Assembly: GCA_004843165.1 (NCBI GenBank)
Contig: CP039459.1
Location: forward strand, 561,501-625,500
Source of the DNA: Acetobacteraceae bacterium
GTDB taxonomy: Bacteria > Pseudomonadota > Alphaproteobacteria > Acetobacterales > Acetobacteraceae
DNA length: 64,000 bases
Reading direction: 5' to 3'
Below the pieces are notes generated by a model, which was not told the DNA's origin, did not search any database, and worked only from the letters and a program-made list of their open reading frames with translations. A program made the position numbers and the translations under genes. Positions 56,401-63,276 of this stretch are shown piece by piece. The number at the start of each line of letters is the position of its first letter. Position 1 is the stretch's first letter.

Positions 56401-57558
56401 GGCGCTGATTTTAGTCTCAATGATTTTCCACTTGCTGAACGTCTTGATGCCTTGGAGGATTTAATCCAAAAATGGGAAGATGTCGCACCAGAAGCGCAAA
56501 AAGATTTTACATATCTGAGCCTCAAACACTACATATTTGCAACAGAAGAACGTCTTAGAGATCTCCTGCCAATCCTCATTACAGAATGGAAACATGCAGA
56601 AGAGCTAATCAAAAAAATTTCTCAAACCGCCGGTATCTCTTTTTCATTTGTAAGTCTCCAAGCCTTTTCCCTGTTAAAGGAAATTTTACAAGCACGCCTT
56701 CTTCCAGAAATCTCCTTATGGTGTTTTTCAGAAAGGGCAGAAAAAATTCCTGCGGCTTTTACGGCTTTGGAAGCGGCTCAAATTAAGAAAAGAGAAGCGA
56801 AGGAATCTTTAGATAACTGTACGCAAGCTTTAAAAACATGGCAGGCTGCACACAAATTTAAAAATTTTCTTGCACAAAAAAATCTTAAAAAAAACGTAAC
56901 CCTCTCCGATTTGCACCTGAAAGAAGAAGAGGCGCAAAGATTATTTGAAACGGCAGAAGAAAGCTGGAATGAAAAATATACAAAAATTCTAAGATTGCTT
57001 CATACGCATCCAGATTTGCAAAAACAGCTTTTCAATACAGAAGATCCGACAGAAATTGCGTTAAACCTTAAATCTTTCAAAGTCTCTTCTGCGCAAATTT
57101 CTCTTTTAAATCAATCATTCCAAGCTTTTCAAAAACTGGAATCCCTTACGCAGCAAGTCATTTTGGCCAAAATGAGTGCGCTGCCGCAATCTTTCAAAAT
57201 TCAGCTCAAAAACATCTCCCCCCTTAATGAAAGGCTCAAAAATCTTCTCAGCAGCTACCAAATCCATCTGCTAAAATTACTGCCGCTGATTGAAGAGGTT
57301 GAAAAAGAGACAGAAACCTCCCTTAGTACCCTAAAAATTCAAAATGGTTCATGGCTTGAGAAAATACCGAACATCTTCGCACGATGGCATAAATCATTGC
57401 CGCATTTAAGAGAATGGACAGCCTATCAGCGCAGTATCCTTCAAGCGGAAAGGTTACAGGTCGGTCATTTTGCACATCTGCTTCAGAAAAATGAAATCGC
57501 CTCAAAAGATCTTAAAAAGGCTTTTAAAAAAAGCCTATGCAACAAAAATTCTAAATGA
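53497..57558 (+). CDS. DUF4011-type SF1 helicase, N-terminal part (frame ends after an A7 tract)
   Basis: The first 1353 codons of a giant ATPase. Order: acidic N-terminus and a helical region (10-85); a beta region (about 130-230); a transglutaminase-like segment with Cys about 337 in LATCLDTSLLLASCLEQAGL and His about 363 in NNHAFTGVWL; a DUF4011 block near 500 (FGEWTKKLLDFSSKNRLIKL); and Walker A GPPGTGKSQT at about 833. A long coiled region runs to the end. The frame leaves the family pattern at an A7 run (57526-57532) and stops 26 nt later. The SD is AGGAGG. Proteins of this build occur among anti-phage and island genes; that role here is inferred. Confidence 0.85.
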   Translation: MLEEAQVTETPEEEEQEESASIPYTQTDALNAVKAWYIGGYSLNAIRRELEKINRPDVAERLGVRLGDYLSRLCTETEREERRENKQLIRLSNPDGYRTTKKKNTSKRTPTDKALLKTHPFTLKALFNNPFSLAYYLNHRPSLLSLDITNLTEKNFTNLSIELSAYPALLEKKVWHLSALNAHSTYQIQTSKESLSIDLKSLLEKTEATLVEISILVKNNDENILFTQKENLKILAFDEWGGCAHEPVLLSTFVTPNADSVNAILKKAASILGENKITHGLIAYQRDKQAVWDQAQAIWRALCQEEIYYASPKASFVQNGQRVRLPDQILREGLATCLDTSLLLASCLEQAGLHPVILMTNNHAFTGVWLEKTQAPTAIWKDILAIRNHVKAKNLIVFETTNLCRPSPADFHLANENAEETLSKLNDTAFTSDEAKIFEYALDISLSRQEGILPFPSEREITSIENPLRKTLENTLFQNWSTPTFSENTYFETTENSLSRFGEWTKKLLDFSSKNRLIKLPKKSTNKTTYLYSPDLNLLAEKLRKTEKNSSKKLDHLCFAVWPERQAGSPNLLENEAEKKNFALHNLDKQNNLILEELSANKMENRLTQMRYDAQSALREGGANILWLTIGGIKWKEENARYSDPFEAPLILWPVMLSRPNGRSPSELRMREEDVAFNTTIGEYLQKAFNLNFTPSLDLLEKIQTGETSLTAFLGGLRQKIAQEGISGFEITETVTLSILDFESFYLWTDLKNREESILKHPLVQQLLKKQADFPSDDEAEHRRNFETAERLAGAKLDDLLQNTTLFCPLPADSSQLLAVKRAASGESFVLIGPPGTGKSQTIANIIADRLHAGKKILFVAAKQTALSVVHQRLQKLGLGSACLDLFSQKANKKEIVTHLASTTEISLHRPQEENNALSLLEEKQNIVSKLNALTKSVHEKENGQWSFYQAAGERLRAQRLKTPDISLGADFSLNDFPLAERLDALEDLIQKWEDVAPEAQKDFTYLSLKHYIFATEERLRDLLPILITEWKHAEELIKKISQTAGISFSFVSLQAFSLLKEILQARLLPEISLWCFSERAEKIPAAFTALEAAQIKKREAKESLDNCTQALKTWQAAHKFKNFLAQKNLKKNVTLSDLHLKEEEAQRLFETAEESWNEKYTKILRLLHTHPDLQKQLFNTEDPTEIALNLKSFKVSSAQISLLNQSFQAFQKLESLTQQVILAKMSALPQSFKIQLKNISPLNERLKNLLSSYQIHLLKLLPLIEEVEKETETSLSTLKIQNGSWLEKIPNIFARWHKSLPHLREWTAYQRSILQAERLQVGHFAHLLQKNEIASKDLKKAFKKSLCNKNSK
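57526..57532 (+). other. A7 homopolymer at the helicase frame change
   Basis: TTTT followed by AAAAAAA and GCC. With one A fewer, both frames join without any other change. It could be a real mutation, a slippage or phase-variation site, or a homopolymer sequencing error. Confidence 0.8.
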
Positions 57559-59047
57559 AAAAAGCGCACACAATACGCTATTGAGCAACCATACAGGCAA
57601 AGATCGGGAACTTGCTATCCAGCATTTTAAAAAATGCGATCAGAATTGGCTTGAGGAAGAAGGTGCCGCTGCAATTTCTATTCGAGAAAATCTTTTAAAA
57701 TTCTGTCCCAATCAAAGTACACCCCAAGATAAAGATGCCTTTGCTCTCATCCTTAAAGAGAGCAAAAAGAAAATGCGTCATATTCCTGTACGAGAACTCC
57801 TGGAAAAAACAAAAAAAATTATCCACAACATCACCCCCTGCCTCATGATGAGCCCCCTTTCATGCGCACGCTTCCTTTCTGAAAATACCGAAGCATTTGA
57901 CTTGGTTATTTTTGATGAGGCTTCTCAAATCAAAACATGTGAAGCCATCGGTGCAATCACCCGGGCCAAACAAGCTATCATTGTCGGTGATCCAAAGCAG
58001 TTGCCGCCAACCAGTTTTTTCAAAAAAGAAGCCGAAGAAAATGAGGCATTGGGCGATAATGTCGATGAGGAATCTATCTTAGATGAATGCCTCACTGCCG
58101 GCATACCTGAAATTCTTCTAAGCTGGCACTACCGTTCTCGAAATGAAAGTTTGATTGATTTTTCCAATCATCACTATTACCAAGGCAAGCTTGTCACCTT
58201 TCCAGCACCAAATATTTCAGATCAGGCACTTTCCTTTGTTCACGTAAAAGATGCCATTTATCAATCAGGGAACGGCTCCAATAAAAATAATGCTGCATGC
58301 ACAAATCCTGTTGAGGCCACAGAAGTTGTTGAAGCTGTCGTCAATCATGCCAAAGAGCAAAAAAAACGTGAGGCTTTAGGCCTTGCAATACAATCTCTTG
58401 GGATTATCACGTTTAATAAATCTCAACGTGATCTCATTTCCCAACTGATTGCCAATCAAGCTTTGAAATATCCAGAACTTTCACTTCTACTCTCAGAAGA
58501 AGCCGAAACTGACCTTGATTGCGTCCCGCTTCTCATCCGAAATTTAGAAGAGGTTCAGGGAGAGGAACGGGATATTATGTTCTTCTCAACAACATTCGGC
58601 CCTGACAGAACAGGCAAATTCAGTCAGAATTTTGGCCCTCTTAACCGAAAAGGCGGCGAAGCATTGCCAAAACGCACCTATCAAACCTTTGACTCGCCTT
58701 TTGAAGAAGAAGTCGCCACGCTGCTTCATAAAAAAGGCTGGGAGGTTCACCCTCAAGTAGGTGTCGGCTCTTTTAGGATTGATCTCGGTATTGTTAATCC
58801 AGACATGCCGCAAACTTATTTAGCTGGCATCGAATGTGATGGCGCAAGCTATCATAGCCGCGCCTCTGCACGCGATAGAGATATTGTGCGTCAAGAAGTG
58901 CTTCAAGGGATGGGATGGCAGATTTTACGCATCTGGTCTTCAGACTGGTGGACGCATGCAGATAAAGAAATTGATCGCTTAGATCAAAAACTCAAAATGC
59001 TTTTAGAAAAAGAAAGAGAGAAAACACCCTCCAAAAAGATTGCGTAA
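57533..59047 (+). CDS. DUF4011-type SF1 helicase-nuclease, C-terminal part (second frame)
   Basis: This is the rest of the same protein, about 504 codons, in the frame one base further. It starts in register as AYATKILNEKSAHN, where family members have A-Y-x3-L. The helicase motifs are FDEASQIKTCEAIGA (motif II), VGDPKQLPPTSFF (III), SWHYRSRNESLI (IV) and VQGEERDIMFFSTTFG (V/VI). The C-terminal Vsr/DUF559-like nuclease has SPFEEEV, FRIDLGIV, GIECDG and RDRDIVRQEVLQGMGW. A DUF3320 tail seen in many relatives is absent. A start codon of its own is not obvious, so expression depends on slippage, correction or error in the A7 run. Confidence 0.82.
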   Translation, partial: AYATKILNEKSAHNTLLSNHTGKDRELAIQHFKKCDQNWLEEEGAAAISIRENLLKFCPNQSTPQDKDAFALILKESKKKMRHIPVRELLEKTKKIIHNITPCLMMSPLSCARFLSENTEAFDLVIFDEASQIKTCEAIGAITRAKQAIIVGDPKQLPPTSFFKKEAEENEALGDNVDEESILDECLTAGIPEILLSWHYRSRNESLIDFSNHHYYQGKLVTFPAPNISDQALSFVHVKDAIYQSGNGSNKNNAACTNPVEATEVVEAVVNHAKEQKKREALGLAIQSLGIITFNKSQRDLISQLIANQALKYPELSLLLSEEAETDLDCVPLLIRNLEEVQGEERDIMFFSTTFGPDRTGKFSQNFGPLNRKGGEALPKRTYQTFDSPFEEEVATLLHKKGWEVHPQVGVGSFRIDLGIVNPDMPQTYLAGIECDGASYHSRASARDRDIVRQEVLQGMGWQILRIWSSDWWTHADKEIDRLDQKLKMLLEKEREKTPSKKIA

Positions 59048-59061
59048 AATGTCATCTGTAG

Positions 59062-59095
59062 AAGAACCCGCTTTGAAAGCGGGTTCTTCTATTTT
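59062..59095. terminator. bidirectional terminator between the helicase and msrQ
   Basis: AAGAACCCGC (59062-59071) and GCGGGTTCTT (59079-59088) form a 10-bp stem, loop TTTGAAA, followed by CTATTTT. The plus-strand helicase and minus-strand msrQ converge here. Confidence 0.87.
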
Positions 59096-59676
59096 CCCAG
59101 TATAAAAAACGGCCTAAAAAGCCTGTTTTCTCGAAAACGGGCCAGCAGGATCACGCCTAAAACAAGACTGTAAAAAAGCGTTTCCTCTGTCCAGGTTTTA
59201 TAGGTCAAAAAGAAATGGATCATACCGATCATAATGGCTGGATACACCAAGCGATGAAGCTTTTTCCAGCGTCTTTTAAGCAGACGCATGCTTTTTTGGT
59301 TGGAAGTCACTGCCAAGAGCAATAAAATTACAAAAACAATGGCACCGCATTGCATAAAAAGCTGATGCGTTATTTGTTTCAATACAGCCTGCCACTCCCC
59401 TGCCAAATCAATAAAGACAAAAACCGCCAAATGCGCACAAGCATAAAAAAAGGCGGTCAAACCAATCATACGGCGATAAGTCAAAAGCTTTTTAAAAGAG
59501 AAGATTTTAGACAGCGGCAGCAAGGCAATGCACAGCAATAAAAACCGAAAACTCCATAATCCTAAGCCTCGCTCAAGCGCAATCACAGGATCAATCCCAA
59601 GTGCGCCTGTTTCTGCTTGCAAATACAGAAAAAATCCCGGAACTAAAAAGAGAAAGTAAAGAAAAGGACGATGCAT
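59089..59676 (-). CDS. msrQ: MsrQ, haem membrane subunit of the periplasmic methionine sulfoxide reductase
   Basis: About 195 residues from the ATG at 59676, with roughly six membrane helices and the ferric-reductase-like arrangement of His residues (ACAHLAVFVF, QITHQLFMQ, KLHRLVYPA and MIHFFLTYKTWTEE). It passes electrons from the quinone pool to MsrP, which repairs oxidised periplasmic methionines. The longer open frame overlaps the 3' end of msrP; the family-like region begins near MHRPFLYFL. The stop lies inside the shared terminator. Confidence 0.9.
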   Translation of the reverse strand: MHRPFLYFLFLVPGFFLYLQAETGALGIDPVIALERGLGLWSFRFLLLCIALLPLSKIFSFKKLLTYRRMIGLTAFFYACAHLAVFVFIDLAGEWQAVLKQITHQLFMQCGAIVFVILLLLAVTSNQKSMRLLKRRWKKLHRLVYPAIMIGMIHFFLTYKTWTEETLFYSLVLGVILLARFRENRLFRPFFILGK

Positions 59677-59698
59677 TTTCAGCAGAAAATTCCGCAGC

Positions 59699-60688
59699 TT
59701 AATAATAATATTCCTCCGTCTCATCCTGATATAGTGCCGCAACCTCTTGCCCATAGCCATTGAAAGGCAAGGTTTCCTGACGGGTAATGCCTCTGAAACC
59801 AACACCTGAAATAAAGCGCTCACTGGCTTGGCTCCATCTCGGATGCGGCAAGTTCGGATTAACATTGGCATAAAACCCATACTCTGTGGGATTCAACTGA
59901 TGCCATGTTGTTATCGGCTGCTGCGCCGTCAGCGTCATCTTCTGAATGGCTTTAATGCCTTTAAACCCATATTTCCAAGGCACAACGAGGCGAAGCGGTG
60001 CCCCCATTTGCTTGACCAAATTCTGTCCATAGGCTCCGACAGCTAAAAGCGTGAGATCATGCTGTGCCTCGTCCAAACGCAACCCTTCACAATAGGGCCA
60101 TGCAATCCCTCCAGCCCCTTCCTGCCCAGACATTTGATCTGGACGGACAATGGATTCAAAGGCTACAAAATTCGCCTCCGGCTTAATTTTAACCTTTGCC
60201 AAAATTTTATGGAGCGGAATCCCATTCCAAGGAATGACCATCGACCAGCCCTCAACACAGCGCATGCGATAGACACGCTCTTCGAGATCAGAGGCATGCA
60301 TTAGATCCCGAATATCTAAAATAACGGGCTCTTCCACTAAACCGTCAATTTCCAACTGCCAAGGATAAGGAATATAACGTCCTGAATATTTCGCTGGATC
60401 GGTTTTATCCATCCCGAACTCATAGAAATTATTATAGTAAAAGGCAGCCTGCTGGGCGGTTGTCAGAAGATTTGCCTGCAGCCTCACCGCAGAAAGCCCT
60501 TTCCATTCGGCTGATTTGCCGATTTGATAGGTCTCGCTTTCGGCATCGTCAGCCCAAGCCTGTGATCCATAGAGTAAAAAATCAGCCGCAACGGAGCTGC
60601 CAAGGGCCAACAAAGCACTCCGTTTTATAAAATCACGGCGTTGATACAAAAGGGAAGAAGATCTTCTGTTTTTTGGAGATGTAAACAT
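59699..60688 (-). CDS. msrP: MsrP, molybdopterin-dependent methionine sulfoxide reductase (catalytic subunit)
   Basis: MsrP (329 residues) reduces protein methionine sulfoxide in the periplasm. It has a twin-arginine signal ([20 protein letters not shown]). The Mo-binding Cys is in [14 protein letters not shown]. The sulfite-oxidase fold continues with [14 protein letters not shown] and [18 protein letters not shown], where Arg/Lys contact the cofactor, and ends in an acidic tail ([10 protein letters not shown]). It is followed by msrQ 22 nt later, the standard pair. Confidence 0.96.
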   Translation of the reverse strand: MFTSPKNRRSSSLLYQRRDFIKRSALLALGSSVAADFLLYGSQAWADDAESETYQIGKSAEWKGLSAVRLQANLLTTAQQAAFYYNNFYEFGMDKTDPAKYSGRYIPYPWQLEIDGLVEEPVILDIRDLMHASDLEERVYRMRCVEGWSMVIPWNGIPLHKILAKVKIKPEANFVAFESIVRPDQMSGQEGAGGIAWPYCEGLRLDEAQHDLTLLAVGAYGQNLVKQMGAPLRLVVPWKYGFKGIKAIQKMTLTAQQPITTWHQLNPTEYGFYANVNPNLPHPRWSQASERFISGVGFRGITRQETLPFNGYGQEVAALYQDETEEYYY

Positions 60689-60886
60689 AATTAAGGTAGA
60701 AAACTTTCAAGTCAGAAGAACATCTCCTAAGGATAAGGAAGAATAGCGGAAACACAATCAAATGATTCTTTTTTTGAGACAGACCTCTTTCCAAAGAGAG
60801 CTCAAAACTTATTTTTAAAAGATAATATGCCTATCGCATTCTTATTCATGCTGACCTCCCCATGCTGATTGCAACAGGAAACAAAG

Positions 60887-61834
60887 ATGTTCAAACCTTA
60901 TGATGCCGCCCAAACACTCCTATTAGATAAGGGGTTCAAAGATTTTACACATCCAGATCATTTTTCGGCGATGCCACAAGCGCCTTCTGCTGACGGGATG
61001 ATCAAAAACGCCTCGGACATCAAGGCTGTGATTACAAATTTCGCTATCGGCATTTCAGAAGAAATGCTTGCAAAACTTCCCAATCTGGAAATTATCTCTG
61101 TTTTCGGCGTTGGCGTTGACCGGCTGCCGCTTCAAACCCTCAAAAAGCGCGGAATCAAAATCTCAACAACGGCTGGCGTGAATGCTGACGAAGTGGCAGA
61201 CACGGCCCTCATGCTTCTGCTCAATCTGAACCGTCATTTCATTGCCAATACAGAATGGATGAAAAACGGATCTTGGCTAAAATGCGGTGAACCACCTTTG
61301 GGACATGCAATCAAAAATTCTAGAATCGGCATTGCCGGTTTTGGTGCAATCGGAAAGAAAATCGCCGATCGTATGGCCGTTTTCGGCGCTGAAATCCGCT
61401 ATTATAACCGCACAGCACAAAAAACCGCCTTTCCCCGTGAGGAGACACTGCAATCTCTCGCCACATGGGCCGATACGCTGATCCTCGCCCTTCCCGGAAC
61501 AAAAGAAACCAAAAAAATCATCAATGCGGATATTTTAGAAAAACTCGGTAAAAATGGCACCCTCATCAATATTGCCAGAGGCAGTCTTGTCGATGAAAAA
61601 GCCCTTCTCGAAGCCTTGGAAAAGAAAAATATTCGGGGCGCAGGGCTGGATGTTTTTGTTGGTGAGCCCAACATCAATCCGGAATTTTACCGCTTGGAAA
61701 ATTGTACATTGCAACCCCACCAAGGATCTGCGACTTGGGAAACACGCCAGGCAATGGCCCTTAACGTAATCCAAAACCTTCAGGCGCATTTTAACGGCCA
61801 GCCTCTGCTGACACCGCTAAAAGATTTTGCCTAA
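60887..61834 (+). CDS. D-isomer 2-hydroxyacid dehydrogenase
   Basis: A 315-residue NAD(P)-dependent dehydrogenase from the ATG at 60887 (AGGA at 7 nt; a TTG 6 codons upstream is rejected). The Rossmann motif is GIAGFGAIGKKIADRMA. Catalytic residues follow the family: Arg in NIARGSLVDE, Glu in VGEPNIN and His in LQPHQGSAT. This GRHPR/glyoxylate-hydroxypyruvate reductase type acts on small 2-keto acids; the exact substrate is unclear. Single gene, followed by a terminator. Confidence 0.92.
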   Translation: MFKPYDAAQTLLLDKGFKDFTHPDHFSAMPQAPSADGMIKNASDIKAVITNFAIGISEEMLAKLPNLEIISVFGVGVDRLPLQTLKKRGIKISTTAGVNADEVADTALMLLLNLNRHFIANTEWMKNGSWLKCGEPPLGHAIKNSRIGIAGFGAIGKKIADRMAVFGAEIRYYNRTAQKTAFPREETLQSLATWADTLILALPGTKETKKIINADILEKLGKNGTLINIARGSLVDEKALLEALEKKNIRGAGLDVFVGEPNINPEFYRLENCTLQPHQGSATWETRQAMALNVIQNLQAHFNGQPLLTPLKDFA

Positions 61835-61857
61835 GATAATAAAATTACATATTTTAA

Positions 61858-61887
61858 AAGCCCACTTTTTCAAGTGGGCCTTTTTTC
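61858..61887. terminator. bidirectional terminator
   Basis: GCCCACTT (61860-61867) pairs with AAGTGGGC (61872-61879), loop TTTC, followed by CTTTTTT on the plus strand. It stands between the hydroxyacid dehydrogenase and the convergent small gene. Confidence 0.85.
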
Positions 61888-62187
61888 TTACGAATTCTCT
61901 TTTGCAGCTTTTAAGGCCAATTTTGCGAAACCCTCGGCAAAAAGATTCGCATAGCCTTGATGCGGCTGACGGATGGCCATATCTGTCGATTGGGAGAGAA
62001 CGGTTTTATTAAAAACCTGAATGGCTGTTTCTTTTAAGTCTTCCGGGCTTAAATCCTGACCGACCAAACGCTTTTGCAACGCACGAACGAGTGCATCTGT
62101 ATAAGCATCATGCGCCGCTACGGATTTTTTTGAACCGCCGAGCTGTCCAACAGCCTCTTGTACAATGGATTTAATTTCTGCTGTCAC
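61888..62187 (-). CDS. small hypothetical protein
   Basis: A 99-residue soluble, mostly helical protein starting at a GTG with a good SD (AAGAAGGA, 7 nt). It has an early AVGQLGGSKKSVAAHDAYTD region, a DLSPEDLKETAIQVFNKTVL helix and a C-terminal FAEGFAKLALKAAKE helix. No signal peptide, no membrane span and no Cys; not recognised. It converges with the dehydrogenase at a shared terminator. The SD and normal codon composition support it as a real gene. Confidence 0.65.
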   Translation of the reverse strand: MTAEIKSIVQEAVGQLGGSKKSVAAHDAYTDALVRALQKRLVGQDLSPEDLKETAIQVFNKTVLSQSTDMAIRQPHQGYANLFAEGFAKLALKAAKENS

Positions 62188-62200
62188 GTTAAAATCCTTC

Positions 62201-62343
62201 TTGAATCACATCCGAAATTTGCCAATAGAAGTGGCTATTTTATGCCCTCATTGTGCCTATTCTCACAGATTATTCAAGTCCAGGTCTTTTTAAAGGTCAA
62301 TCAGTTATATTGCTTAAAATGTAAAACATCCATCTCGCTTTAA
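62201..62343 (+). pseudogene. remnant of a C4 zinc-ribbon ORF (transposase-like?)
   Basis: Two frames together read like one zinc ribbon: LPIEVAILCPHCAYSHRLFK in the first (stop after KSRSF), then FLKVNQLYCLKCKTSISL in the other, stop at 62341. The C-x2-C pairs are spaced as in the N-terminal ribbon of IS1595/IS1-type transposases (CPHC ... YxCxxC). A single frameshift near 62282-62290 separates them. No further transposase sequence or terminal repeats were found, so a decayed fragment is the best reading. Confidence 0.33.
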
Positions 62344-62462
62344 AAGTCACAAATAAGATAAATTTAGACTTCTCAGCGCCTCATCTTCACCAGTCTCTGT
62401 TTCTTAAAAAAAAACAAAAGAATTTTTTGAAAATTCTATTGAATAAATTAGAAGAATTAACT

Positions 62463-62993
62463 ATGTTAATTAAATCTTCTGATTTATTAGAAGATTTAAT
62501 TCAATTAAGGAAATCTAAATCAATGATAAACACCTCAATAATTGACCCACCTGCCGATATGGATATGATGTCCTCTCTCGTTGATAACCCACCACCACTT
62601 GGGCTTAAACACCTGCCCATGTACATGGTTCCATACCAAATCAAGTCTAAAATTGACTGTAAGTATCTATCTTTTGGCCTTGGACAATGGCGAAAAGCAG
62701 GAGAAATGCCTCTTTCTCTTAAAACATGGCGAAAGAATGGCCCAAAGGGCTGGTCAAGAATGTCTGAGGAGATGCCTGTTTCTAGGAATATTGATCTAAC
62801 TATTCTAGCAGCATTAATTGCCCAGCAGGATTTTCCTGAAGAACTTAAAATTCCAGCAAATACTTTTACGGAACAACCTCAGAAATGGTCTTTGCATAAA
62901 CTCAGCAGCGATTTTTTAGAAGAAGAAAAAGTCTCTTTTCTAAAAAGACTTTCTGTACTCAAAGAGATATTGAATAATATTGCCGATATTTGA
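62463..62993 (+). CDS. unrecognised AT-rich ORF beside tRNA-Tyr
   Basis: A 176-residue soluble protein from the ATG at 62463; a TTG 12 codons earlier is also possible, and SDs are weak. The start is Leu/Ile/Lys-rich, followed by a Pro-rich turn (VDNPPPLGLKHLPMY), a central conserved-looking block GWSRMSEEMPVSRNIDLTIL and a helical C-terminus. The block faintly recalls DUF6530-type proteins, but I do not assert it. Base composition is lower in GC than in its neighbours. With the zinc-ribbon remnant and tRNA-Tyr it looks like a small acquired patch. Confidence 0.55.
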   Translation: MLIKSSDLLEDLIQLRKSKSMINTSIIDPPADMDMMSSLVDNPPPLGLKHLPMYMVPYQIKSKIDCKYLSFGLGQWRKAGEMPLSLKTWRKNGPKGWSRMSEEMPVSRNIDLTILAALIAQQDFPEELKIPANTFTEQPQKWSLHKLSSDFLEEEKVSFLKRLSVLKEILNNIADI

Positions 62994-63020
62994 GTAGTGT
63001 CATAACTTTTCAGGAGAAAA

Positions 63021-63106
63021 TGGTGGAGGGAGTTGGATTCGAACCAACGTAGGCGTACGCCAGCGGATTTACAGTCCGCCCCCTTTAGCCACTCGGGCAC
63101 CCCTCC
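63021..63106 (-). tRNA. tRNA-Tyr (anticodon GTA), CCA encoded
   Basis: On the minus strand this is a class II tRNA with a long variable arm. Acceptor GGAGGGG pairs with TCCCTCC (one G-U), anticodon loop CTGTAAA gives GTA, and the T loop is TTCGAAT. Discriminator A and CCA are encoded. Confidence 0.96.
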
Positions 63107-63276
63107 AGCCTTTGGAATCTCTATTATAAAATAGAGTATGCGTATGAATTACCTGTGCTTTGACTTAAGGTCAAGAGGATTTTGCTTTTTACTTTCACAA
63201 AATCACTTAAAAACGCTATTCTGCCTTTCATCTTAGTAATTTTATATCTTTTTCCTTTAGTCTTTAGAGTTGTTTT

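Noticed and set aside
57522-57540. Classical -1 ribosomal slippery heptamer at the helicase frame change
   Set aside because: A -1 shift does not lead into the downstream frame; one base must be skipped or lost, so the standard X-XXY-YYZ mechanism does not fit.
62879-63100. Minus-strand frame beginning MPEWLKGADCKSAGVRLRWF
   Set aside because: Translation of tRNA-Tyr itself; a common false call.
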